A stretch of 64,000 nucleotides of DNA from Anseranas semipalmata (taxonomy: Eukaryota; Chordata; Aves; Anseriformes; Anseranatidae). The position numbers were made by a program, and so were the translations under genes. The notes beneath the pieces were generated by a model that was not told the origin of the DNA, searched no databases, and saw only the letters and a program-made list of their open reading frames with translations. Where the stretch lies: contig VXAA01004065.1 in assembly GCA_013399115.1 (NCBI GenBank), positions 135,519 through 199,518 on the forward strand, read 5' to 3'. Positions 47,506-58,340 of this stretch are shown piece by piece (position 1 is the stretch's first letter; every line of letters begins with the position of its first letter).

Positions 47506-50500
47506 CTTACAGCTCCCAGGCACGGTGCTGTCCCTTGCACGTGGGCAGACAGGGAGGGAGGACGAGGAGCCTGAAGCAAAGGGTGACGTTACGTTGTGCT
47601 CCGGCAGAAGAGTGCTTTGCTCGGGAGCTGTGCAAGAGGCTGTCCTGGGAATGCCACCCTCACCCTGAGGGTGGAAATAATTGTCTGTCCAAATGAGCTG
47701 CTTATCCTCCTGGGTGTGCTGACAGACGTGGTTAGTTCAGGTTTGCATGTGAAACCTATCTGCTTTCTCTCATTTCAGGTGTCTGTAGCTTCTAATATGT
47801 TTTATATGCAGATCTGTGAAGCAAATTACTTTTGTCATGTTTAAAAATTTTAGATCATTTCAAGATAAAACATTTCAAGAATCTGTGAAGTAGAAATTCT
47901 TTGTATGTGTTCTCTGCAGGGTGAGATATCATCTTAATACCACAAAGAGAAATACCTCAAAAGAAGTTCATTTTATGATACACGTTCATCCCAGAAGCTG
48001 GTATCACAGGGTGGGACCATAACTCCCCTAAGACCTCCACTTGGATTTTGCAACCCAGATCTTGTCTGAAGGTCTCAGCTGGGAGGAGGAACTTGGGAGC
48101 CAGTGAACTTTAAGTTCCTTCTAATGAATAGAGTACTAGGTGGAAGGAAAGAGTGTTTTCAGCTGTAGTGATTTCAATGTATTGTTGATCATTAACTGCA
48201 TTGTTTTCATTTGGGGCAGTTTCTACCACTATTTCTCTTCTCTGTTCCTTGACTCCCATGTTGAAGGACCAACAGTACCTTATCTGTAGGTGAAGAGCGA
48301 TACAGTGAAATGATTTAATCCCTGAGCAGCACAGACTGCAAAAGGAGGCAAAGACTTGCAACAACTGTCCGTCTCCACCTGCTGAACATCTGGCTAGGGA
48401 ACAGGCAAAGGTGGAGCAACCCCAGGACTGTTTCGGCTATACGTTGTGGGCTGCAGGCTGTCCAGAGAGACTGAAATGACCCGTTCAGTTCAGTCCAAGG
48501 GGTTGGATCCACCCAGTCGGTGGTGTGCACCAGGGCTGGGACTGTAAAGATCTACAGAGCATCGTGTCCATCAGTGGCCCCCCTTTCCTCCTCCCAGCAT
48601 CTGAGCTGTCCCCAGGAGGATTTCTGATCACTGGTGGGGTTGTAGGATGATGTCTCCAGTTTGGTGACAGCATGGGCATGCGCTGGTGGAGCAAGACCTT
48701 GGTCGGTGTCACTGCGAAACTTCCCTATTTGAGCTGTCTGATAGCGTCTGGACAGCAGCCAGCACAGGTGGGAGCTGAAGAAGCCACTGGAGTTAGGGAT
48801 CAGCTAACTGCCAGTTAGATTTTGGGTTGGTTAGGCTTGTTCTGCGAAATGATTTGATTATTTTATTGACTAATTAGTGTGGTTTGTGAAAAGTGTTGTC
48901 CCTAGCTGCTCTAAAAATGGTGTACGAAAAAATGCAGAACGGAAACTTTCCTTCTGAGAAAAGATCAAAAGTGCATTTTTCTTACAAAACTCATTACTTT
49001 TTCATTTTGTTTTGTTATTTTATGTGACTCGTGGTCTGTTAATACCAGCAAAATGGGCTGTTCCATGTCAAATCACTCCAGCATTTCCAATCATCTCATA
49101 TGGTATAATCCCAGTAGTGTATTTCTTTTTTATTTACTTTAAGTACTGTAGGCAGATGATCATTACATTTTATTTTCAGGTCAGAACAACTCCTGTTAAG
49201 CATTACCAAGAAATATTCTTATACGTGAGTGCTCTGAGTAGAAAGTAATACCGTTACCGGTCTGTCATGTAATCAAGTCAAATAGGAAATATAAATAAGT
49301 AAATAAAAAACAATGTGTTTCAAGTTACCTCAGTATTAATCTGGAGGGAAGAATTTTTTACTTTTATTTTTTATTTTTAAATTTCAGCATCTTCTCATTT
49401 ACAGGGAATTTTGGAAAGGAGCTGGTTTTTAATTCCAACTTGTGGTGTGCGCTTTGGACTGAAATCAAATCTCAAATAGCGATGCATCAGGAGAAGCAGG
49501 AACCTCACGTTCTGGGTGCGATCGTAAAACTTTCTGCTGCAGCTTCTAATCAGGTGAGAACTCAAACTAAAATTGATGGAAATCCTGTCTGTGGAGTTTT
49601 GGCCTTGAGAAGTGAGCTGTGAATCAAAAAAAATTGAGGAATCAATGCCAGAAGAAACAAGATAGTCCAAAGAACTGTTTCTAAAGAAAAACTGCACTAA
49701 AAATATTAACGATAGAGTGCAACAGATGGCTCAAAAGATGTAATACAATATTGCATGAAAGAAAAAAATTGTATAATTTTACAGACAAACAGGAAAAAAA
49801 AGAGTCTGAGTGTTGAAGTTCTGGTAAGTGTAAGAGCATTGACAAACAGTAACACCGTGGCAATTAAGAATCCAGCCTGGAGGGACAGATCTTGTTCTGA
49901 GAGTAAGTTGCTGAGTTTCAGAGAAATAGAGGTATTATTGCCCTCCTGGTGGCAACCCCAATACAACAAGGGTCACTACCAGTTAATGCTGCTCTGCACT
50001 GACCCTTTATTTTATTATCCAACCAATGCAATATTGAAAATACAGTGAGTGAAAGCATTTAACCAAGCAATGCCTTTCTAGGAAGACTAGATGTAACCCT
50101 TAGCCTTGGTTGCGTAGTCAGTGGTTGTCTAAACCACACTGGTCTTGTTTCTATGGTCAGTTGTAGCTGCGCAAGTGAAAAGTTTCTGCTGCCTACTGTC
50201 TGCTGTGTATAACCATTTCTTTTGGGTCCTCTTGCCCATCATCTAGCTAGGGTTGTAAACCTACGTAGCAATCCACACAAAGGTGTACGTTAGGCTGTTG
50301 GTGTTAGGACATGCCCTTTGGCATTTCTGTGCTCAGTCCCACAATATTAGGAATTGTCCCAGGTTATGCAGCCCCATTCTAACAGAGTTTTTATCTGTGG
50401 CTTGGAGTCTGTGCACCATGAAGTCCACAGCGTTAGCGTCTGATCAGTGTTACTTTGTATGGGCTGTCCTTAGGTGGCAATCTTAGTTGCAGTCTTTCTC

Positions 50501-50797
50501 AGTAGGAGCTTGATTTTCTGGTGTCCTTTCAGAAAAAATTGCATGGATCAGGTGGAATTGTTTTGGAAACTGATGCTCACAGAGCTGTATTCCAGTCTAA
50601 ATTACAATCAGAAATAATTATATGCTTAAGAAATATCTAAACATCATGTCCTGCAACCTGCTTTTTCCCCGATCAAGAAGATCTTTGTGTCTTTTGAATC
50701 TTCTGAAGAAAGTTGTAAGAGTCCCAGGAGTGTTTTGAAATTAACCATCATATAGAAATAAGCTGCATTTCCAACCACCCATTTCAACTACGGTAGT
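47506..50797. other. Non-coding unique sequence with one possible exon
   Basis: Mostly AT-rich unique DNA. The only coding-like signal is the splice-flanked open segment at 49388-49553, listed separately. An ATTTTTTATTTTT tract at 49360-49380 provides its polypyrimidine/AT-rich acceptor context. Confidence 0.55.
49388..49553 (+). other. Splice-flanked open segment, possible exon of unknown gene
   Basis: A T-rich tract ending TTTCAG at 49387 precedes a 166-bp segment that is open in one frame and ends at a strong donor, CAG|GTGAGA, at 49553/49554. An alternative acceptor (TTTACAG) at 49404 would give 149 bp. The encoded ~50 residues (for example LWCALWTEIKSQIAMHQEKQ) have balanced composition without low complexity but match no family I recognise. 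The opposite strand is also open over this stretch, which weakens the case. No partner exons are visible. Confidence 0.2.
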
Positions 50798-50816
50798 AAA
50801 AAAAAAAAAAAAAAAA
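50798..50816. repeat. Poly-A homopolymer
   Basis: Nineteen consecutive A residues, with no recognisable retrocopy or SINE body upstream. Confidence 0.9.
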
Positions 50817-53800
50817 GTTAAAAAACCTCCCCTATTCTGGGACAGAAATGCTCTTCTGGAGTAGTTAATTCAATCAATTGTCAACAGACAAATGACCTCA
50901 TAAATCAAAGCAACCTGTGGAGAGACCAGTGTGGAAATTGCAAGAAGATATATAAGTGGCAGAAGTCATCTTACTGTGAGGTTCAGTGTTCCCTCTGGCT
51001 GTTTGGGAGGAGTTGATGATGTGTGGAGTTAAACCCTCTGCTCTTTTTCCCCATGACTTGCATGTTTCTCTCTTAAATGTAGGGCTGGCCCAAAAGCTCC
51101 TGCTCCGTGGGATGATCTGGGATAAAAGAAGTCCAATGAACTCTATTTTCAAAGCAACTGGAAGAAACTGGTCAATGCAGTCTGGATGCTAAATGGTTAT
51201 TTGTGTAATTTAAGTGCAAATTAAGAAAATCATAAGTGAAGGTAAGTTCTTAAAGCATGAGGAGAATAAAACGAGGCAAAATGTGCATCTCCAAAAGCTA
51301 TTCCACTTGTGTGTATAAATCAGGAGACTGTGTGCTCAAGTAGAGAATTAGGCTGAGTTGCCTGCTGTTACGCATTTAAATTAAGCAGGAGCCTAATGGC
51401 TTTTTAAAAATCTGGCCGTAAGTGTTTTTTCTCAGGGAAGAGATCATCTAATCAAAATAGCGCTTTAAAAGAAAGAATGCTTTAATACCGAACCTGAGCA
51501 AGGAGCTCTAACTGCTGATAAAAACTCTGCTGCCAGGGTAAGATTTGTTACAGCTGGTAAAAGGCTGAAGTGGCTCTTTGCAGCCAAGCTGCCGGCAGAG
51601 GTGGGACATGGGGAAATGATGCCACGAGGCTAACAAATGAATGGCGTCTCTGTCCTTGGGGTGGGCGCTGATGGAGGGGCTGGTTTACGTTTACTCACTT
51701 TCTTTGGCTTATATTCTGCTGCTGCAGAGCTGTGCTGAGGTTTTTAAAGCAGTAAGCCCCTGGATGTCAGCTCAGCAGTATTCAGTCACAAGGTTTCTTC
51801 CCGTTAATGTTTCATTTCCATGTCAGATTGCATACAGGTTTCTATAGAATTTCTCTACTTTGATCTTTTGAACCGAGGTCTGAAATAGGCTGCAGAAATT
51901 TCCTAGAAAGTTTTGACCTAATTTCTCGTCGATGTGAAAAGATACAGTGGTGTTCAAGTCATCTGCCTCGAGGCGGTGTAAGGAAAGCAGCCTCTCGCCG
52001 CTGCGTGCAGCCCGCAGGTCGTGCTTAAAGCGCGGCACTGCGGCTCGGGAGACTCGGCTCTGTCATCTCCCTGCGGCTTCAGCAGTTTGTTTCTCTACCT
52101 GCAATGGATTGGTTTCCCTCTTTGTCAAAATGTCTTTATCTAAACAGAGAATTTCTGTGTGAGCTCAACACAATAGCGCGTGTGCAAAGTATTTTTGGTA
52201 CAAAGCACCCGTGTCTTTCACCTACTGTTGTATTTACGAATACCTGGAAACTGGAGTGAAATGCAAGTACTTTTCCAGCAGAGATCAGTTGCTGAGAGGG
52301 ATTTGAAAAACAAATTTGGTCTAATTGCTGCCTTTTGGAGCTTTACACAATCGCTAAATTCACTTTGAGTATCAGGAGGTGAGATGAGGGTTTTTAGATC
52401 TGCTGTTAGAAGGCGACCTGAAGGCGCCTGCACGGCCTCTGGGAAGGACCTGGCTGAAGAGCCAGTCCAAGGCCAGTATTCGCTTTGCCTGTCTCTTTTT
52501 GGGCCTGGCATTTACTGTCTGCTGCAGCTGGAAATCCCCGGACAGATGGAGAGGCAAAGGATAACGGGGAGGCAGAAGGGCTGAGCCCCTCCTGCCTGCA
52601 GCAAAGGCCCCCTCTTCTTCCCCTTCTATGTGCACTGAGGCGAGAAGCAGGAAGCTAAAAGGGCCGGACTTCGTTCCTGTCCTTATACACTGATACTTCT
52701 GGTGCCAACTGGGAGCGCTGGGCCATGCAGGAAAGAAGGTGGCTGCAATGGGCAGTGGATGGGAGACTGTCCCAGGAGGCAGAACGTGCTCAGGAGGAAG
52801 GACTGAGCCTCCCAGCAGGGAGACAGTTGTGTCCAACCCGGCAGGAGGTTCTGAGTCTGTTCCTGCAGCCCACAAGCAGGAAACATTTTAGTTTTTTTCA
52901 CTTTTTAGTTTGTTTTTGTAAAATGCACCAATCCGTTGAAGTTAAAACTTCTCACATAAATGTCTACAACTGCTTTATTGGAGATGGGATTTCAGCTGTC
53001 TGGGATCTCGCTGGGAATAGGCGAGAGAGATTTAATCTGTTTGAATTATGACTGGGCAGCTATTTCGGAAAGAAACTGCATGTGCTATTCATTCTTATTC
53101 TTCAAGGACTTAAACACACCTCGTAGTGCTGTGGTGTGTAGGGGGCAGGCAGGGGCCATTGGGTTTAGGTCTTTCAGAAAGAAGAGACAGAGCTATTTAG
53201 GACCTTCCAGTTTCCTCTTCATTAAGGAACTATATCATGTTTGCAGCAACAGCTTTACCGCTGCTCTCTACTCGTCCTTCCCTGAGCCTACAACATGCTG
53301 CAAAGAGATGCATTTGTTTGGGGTGGGCAATGATAAAACAGAGTAAGGACTCAAAGACCTTTTCTAACAGTTTAAATTGTAACGAAAACTTTATTGAGTT
53401 AGGGGTAAGATGTGCAAAGCCCTGCTTATGGGAAGATGATGAACAGCAGCAGATTTTTTGAGAGCTGAGAAATGTTTGGGTTTTATATTTGAGTCCAAGT
53501 AAGTTTCTGATCATTTCTGTTTGCAACATCTGCTCCAGCTTCTTGCTGTAGGAACTGCTGAAAGGTCAGCACAGCACTGGGCTGTGGGAATGATGGAGCT
53601 GGTGAGTCCTCAGACAAGGAGGTGCCTAAATCTGCATCAGTAGGTTGTAACAAGAGGATGCTTTCCTGATGTTACTAATTCCTGAGCATCTTTTGGGGGT
53701 GTTCTGTACGTGAACTGTACTGGCTTTTAATAACCGAAGTAGTATTTAGTATCTAAAGAGGGAAAATGTCTGTGGCTAGGCTCTGTATGCTGTGCCCTCA

Positions 53801-54928
53801 GTGCTCGGTGGAGCTGGGAGCCTTGGGACAGGTAAGGGGAGCCCTCTGCACGGGTGCTGCTGCTCCCTGTTCAGTCCCTTCAGTGTTAACAGCTTATCCT
53901 TTATATGAAGAGTTAGAAGCCTGCTAATCTTGCATCATTTGTAGTCTTGTCTAAATTCTGATTTTTACAACCATTACACTAGAAATGAAAGGATTAATCA
54001 AATACCAGAAGATTACTGAATCTTCACACCAGTCAAAGTTTGACTGGCAAAATGTGTTAAATTGCATCTCGCTTAACCGGAGCACAGAACTGCACTCTGC
54101 ATTTCTCCTCCTGCTCTTGTCACTGGCATCCTGTGTAATGTGGAGCTCTGGTTTTGACAGATGCGGAAGAAATTACAGTGCTTTTTGCCTTTTAACAGGT
54201 GTGTCTGTGTTGGGGCTCTAGATAGTCTTCAGAGATCCTGCCCAAGCTTATATACCAAAAAGGCAAGATCTGAACACCAAAATTTATCTGTAGAAATCTG
54301 ATTGCAGACAGTTACAGAATTATTTGTAAGGTTTACTAAGTAGTGCAGAAAAGTAGTAAATAAGTCAAAGCAGAAAGATAAGCTGCACTATTCAACAACC
54401 CATTTATTGTATTTGACTAATTAGAACATAAAGCCATTTCAGCAGTAAGCAGAATTTGTTCCGTGTAGCATAAAAGCATTTACTTTAACAGAACAAAATG
54501 AAAATCCTAGATCTTTATTGCCATTTTGAGGGTGTGAATTAAACAAAAACAAACACAAAACCCCTTTTAAAAGAATCAGTTTCCAAACACTTTAGCTTTT
54601 CATCTGCACTCTGTGAATTAGTCTTGCTGAAATAGCTGCTGTGGACAGGATTGCTGCAACACTTCCCTGGTATTAAACTGAATTTGGAGGAAATCCTGAT
54701 ACATCCTTTTGACAGTATCACTAGAGAGGAAAATAAACAGAAGGTTGTTTTTTTTCTCTTTAGGAACCCCAAAGTGTCCTTTCAACACCAAGACCAGTCC
54801 CTGCACGCTGCCTGACAATGTTATAGGTATCCCAGAGCATATGCAGTGTATGAGTGGCTACCTTTTCTTTTCCTGTCTTTTGAATGCCACCTACTCAAAG
54901 ACATAATTGGCAGGATGTAAATGGATAT
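50817..54928. other. Non-coding unique sequence, no firm exon
   Basis: 51180-51560 is AT-rich and may be conserved non-coding DNA. 52380-52880 is GC-richer with long chance frames on both strands. At 54764-54826 a 63-bp segment lies between a very good acceptor (TTTTTTTTCTCTTTAG) and a weak donor (ATAG|GTATCC). One frame through it stays open to 54906, encoding a cysteine-containing peptide of unknown kind. Confidence 0.5.
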
Positions 54929-54964
54929 CTTTTCTTCTTCTTCTTCCCTTTTTTTTTTTTTTTT
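54929..54964. repeat. CTT / poly-T simple repeat
   Basis: A short TCTTCTTCTTCTTC array leads into CCC and then a run of 16 T residues. Low complexity; no other feature. Confidence 0.85.
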
Positions 54965-56682
54965 GCTATTGTTTCCATCAAGTTAGCTATTGACCCCCTT
55001 TATGCTGTTTTCTATCTTCTTTGTCTGATTTTAAATTTACAGAATGACTCTCCTTTCTGCAGCACACTCATTGATTTGTTTTAGAGAGAGAAATGGTTTC
55101 TTCACACAGCTGGCACACAGCTCAGGTAAATTCACAGGATTAATTTTCTTCTGAGCTTTTTGAGTGAACTTATAGTGGGAGGTGTTCCCACGTGTGGTCC
55201 TCTGAAACGATCGGTGTTTAACTTCTGGGGACCAGAGGAGAGCATATGACCACCTGGCTGCAGCTAGCATGCATGGGTTTGTACTGGCTGGCCACTGGAT
55301 CTGGGAAAATCCTCCTTTTGTGATGGCACTGTGTCTAACACCTCTGGTCCTGGGCCAGGACTATATTCTAGACACAGTGGTACTGCCAAAAACTCTTGGA
55401 AAATGCTTTGAATAGAATCATGAATGCATAGACATTTCTGTGATTATGTAATTTAAGTAACTCCAGGAAGATGCATTGGTAGGTACAAGATGGAAAAGTG
55501 ACAAACAAAAAAGCAATATAACAAATACATTTTCACATGCTGCTTCCGTCTGCTGCAAGGAGGGCATGGCTGTAAATGTATAAATCACAGCCTCCTATGT
55601 GTTAAGGAAGACTGTGAAGAAAGCCTAAGCTCATCCAGACTTTCTCCACATGGTAGAGAGTCTGTAGGATGGGAAAAATACTCATCAGCTTGCAGGAAAC
55701 AATAAAATAACCCAAAGAAAATATAGGAGCCAACTGATTTAATGTGTCACCATTTGCAATCTATAAATATCCCTGTGGCAAGCTCCAAAGATCTCAGTTT
55801 ATTTGTGACTAGGAAAAGGAGACCAAAAGCAGCCTCATATATAAATACAATGGATTTCACAGCGTCACGATTTATTGTCTCTCCTTCAGCCATGCAGGTT
55901 ACATCACTGAAACAATACTGCTGCCATAATAGGAAAACTGTCCTACCCGGGATTTATGAATTTATAAAGGATATAGCCAGTTTTGTTGTGTGATTCAGCA
56001 CTAAATCACTACTTACGGATGGCAGAGCATGCATCAGGTGGGAAGGTGCTCGCGGAAGGACGCGGTGCATTTTCCAACACAGCCATTCGGCACTGAACGG
56101 TAATGAAGGAGACAAGGGCTGAGCACACAACTTACCCCAGGCCCAGACAAAGCACTTATTGAAGTAAGCCAGCAGCCAGCACTAGAAAGACAGATCCTCA
56201 GAGCAAATATTTGGAAGATTTTTTAATTAGGAAATAGATTTTGTAAGGCTTGGATTTAACTCTCTGGTTGCCTCATCCTTTCCTCACCTCTTGGCTTACT
56301 TTCTGCCTGTGAGTAGATTAGGACAGGTCCCAGTTAGTGCACATCACAGCTTTTATTCTCCTGCAAATTTAAGTTTCTGCTGCTTTGTATCTGCGTTATA
56401 TAACATGCAGTGTTTGATAATGTGCTGCAGCATCTATAAAAGGGTTTTTCCTGTTTCATAATTGAAGATAGTCCATTCAATTTGGAAGGCGGGCAGAAAA
56501 AACAGAGGTTTCTGTCCCCTGTCTGATTGTCACAGGGAGGGTTCCTCTTTCATCCTCGCAGAGGATGTGCATGTTGTGAGACACGTTTCTGAACAGCAGG
56601 TGCGTTGCTGTGTATCGAGGCTCAGACTTCAAATGGGGCATAATCAGGCATTTCAGGCCCCTGTGAATGCTCCTGAAGAGTT
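54965..56682. other. Non-coding unique sequence, no gene recognised
   Basis: AT-leaning unique DNA without a recognised repeat or exon. The small plus-strand frame at 56462-56689 ends inside the palindromic element that follows and has no recognisable product. Confidence 0.55.
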
Positions 56683-56773
56683 GGCCTGATTTTCAAAAGT
56701 ACCAAGCAATCGACATCTCCTATTGATTTCACTGGGAACTAGTCAGCCCTCAACACATCAGAAAAATCAGGCT
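56683..56773. mobile_element. Ancient palindromic MITE-like DNA element
   Basis: The 11-bp ends are inverted repeats with one mismatch: GGCCTGATTTT at 56683-56693 and AAAATCAGGCT at 56763-56773. The interior keeps an imperfect central palindrome, CTCCTATTGATTTCACTGGG, the degraded form of a CTCCCATTGACTTCAATGGGAG-type core. Overall it follows the order TGATTTTCA-AAGTgc...AGC...CATTGACTTCA...GGGAG...CTCAgCAC...TGAAAATCAGGCC of a palindromic element common in turtle and crocodile genomes. At about 91 bp it is a non-autonomous DNA-transposon relic with no coding capacity. The family assignment is from memory of the consensus; the inverted repeats are visible directly. Confidence 0.7.
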
Positions 56774-57589
56774 GGTTACTTAGAAACCTGCAGATGGTTT
56801 TTAAATCTACACTCTGGGGCTGTTTTTGTTTCATTGCTGGAACTAGACTGTGTTTTCCTCTACTGCATATGCTCCTCATATGCTAAGCAGCGCTTCTGCT
56901 TACTCTGCAAACAGTGGCCTTTCGCGTGCACTTGGCCTTGGAAATCCTGTATATAACACATCTGTGTGCTCTAGATCTGCTCTGGGGAAGAGGAGTTTGG
57001 TGTTGGTAGTCAAAAAAACATTCTCCATCTCCCATGTTTCTCAGAAATTCTCCAATTACTTTTGCTGAGCTGGAAGTACTCTCTTTGGTCTCTGCTGACG
57101 GATTCCCTCTGCCATTGGCATGATTTATAGTTGGTCGTCTACAGGTAACAATTCCCTTTCCCCTATGGGTGCAGCAGGTCCTCTGCATATTGTCTATCAT
57201 CCATCCATCAGCCAAGTGTCTGCTTTCCCCTTTCATCCCAGCCAAAGAACCTGGGTGTTTGTAAGCCACAGCACCCGTCACGGAGAGGAGCGTGTGGGTC
57301 TGCTCTGCTGCTGTGGGGATGCTGGTGGGATGTAGTCAGTGAGTGTGGTACAGGAACCTCGACCTGGGCCTTATCTTAGAGCTTGGTCACCTTGTTGGCA
57401 TCCCTTTCCTCATCGTAGGGTGCGTCAGTGCTGCCCATGGGGTGCTGAGGTTGACTGTCTGGAAAGATAACGGTGATATATAAGCCCCCAAGCACAAAAT
57501 GGGGAAATGCTGTAGCTCACGTTGACAAATGTGGTGCAATGTGGCACATGTTATCCTGAGATGTGCTGTTAGATGTGTCCTGTGTATGT
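56774..57589. other. Non-coding unique sequence, no gene recognised
   Basis: Short unique stretch between the palindromic element and the ancient LINE. It has pyrimidine-rich patches but no exon or repeat I can support. Confidence 0.55.
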
Positions 57590-57992
57590 GAAAAACTGTT
57601 GCTATTTTGCTTTAGTTGAAAGTGGTGAGGTCTACATCTGCCATTGCCTCCAGTTCTGGGCAATGCGGTGTGAGAATGATATGGACGGGTCTGCGATATG
57701 CTGGAGGGCAGCAGTAAGAAAGAGGAGAGGTCAGAAAAAACGACCTGTGAGCAGAGTTCTTGCATGGAAAAGAAAAGCCTGAGCTGTGACAGTAGCCATG
57801 TCATAGGTGAAGGGACTATTTTCCTGATGTCCCCTATCTCCCTCCACGGGAACAAGACAAAAGGGTGTAAATTTTGCAGCACAGAACATGTAAGGTGGGT
57901 GTTGGCTGCTGGGGGTTGAGACTGCAGTGTGCTGCGTAGGCAGGTCATGAAGGTTTTGGAGAACCAGTTAGACAAACAGCTTCTGGGAGCAT
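57590..57992 (+). pseudogene. Ancient CR1/L3-like LINE remnant (end of reverse transcriptase and 3' part)
   Basis: In one plus-strand frame the segment still shows the end of a CR1-clade reverse transcriptase. It has YFALV for the usual Y-S-A-L-V, then CLQFWAM for the C-x-QFW-A block, then DMDG...WRAAVRKRRGQK for the D-V-D-K-L-E-R-V-QRRATKM-V-x-GL-E block. The DNA continues in the same order as an L3/CR1 element: AAGCCTGAGCTGTGACAGTA with GCCATG, CCACGGGAACAAGACAAAAG, GTGTAAATTTTGCAGCACAG, GGTTTTGGAGAACCAGTTAG and ACAAACAGCTTCTGGGAG. Frame is lost by indels. It is much older than the CR1 copies elsewhere in the window. The 165-codon minus-strand frame opposite it is an antisense artefact. Confidence 0.7.
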
Positions 57993-58340
57993 GCGGCCTT
58001 GTTCGAGTCCTCACAGCCCCAGGAAAGCGGCTGCCCCAGCCAGAGAACCGCAGATGCTGGAGATCCCCGAGGGCTGCAGCTCCTGTGGGTGGCCGAGCAG
58101 AAAGCGGCCTGAGAAATGCAGCTCTGGAAGAAGGCCGCTGGAGGAGGAAGGGCAGAAGGGGACGCCTCTCCCCTTACTGGTGTGACTGAAGGTGTCGATG
58201 GCTGCTGCAGCCGGATGCCGATTTCTTTGCATCCAGCGGCTGGGAACCTCCTGCTCTTTTGACTTCTATGTGTAAAATAATTCACGGGCCGGAAGAAGAA
58301 GGGAGCGCCCGGGGGTGCTTGTCTTGGCCCTGCACGGAGG
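57993..58340. promoter_or_regulatory. CpG-enriched patch
   Basis: Roughly 20 CpG dinucleotides occur in 350 bp, directly downstream of the ancient LINE. Density is moderate, and overlapping frames are open on both strands. It may simply be a GC-rich segment. No exon is recognised. Confidence 0.3.

Noticed and set aside
52372..52875. Minus-strand open frame of 167 codons
   Set aside because: GC-rich patch with open plus-strand frames over the same bases and no family resemblance.
57517..58014. Minus-strand open frame of 165 codons
   Set aside because: It lies antisense over the ancient CR1/L3-like remnant, so it is not a gene.
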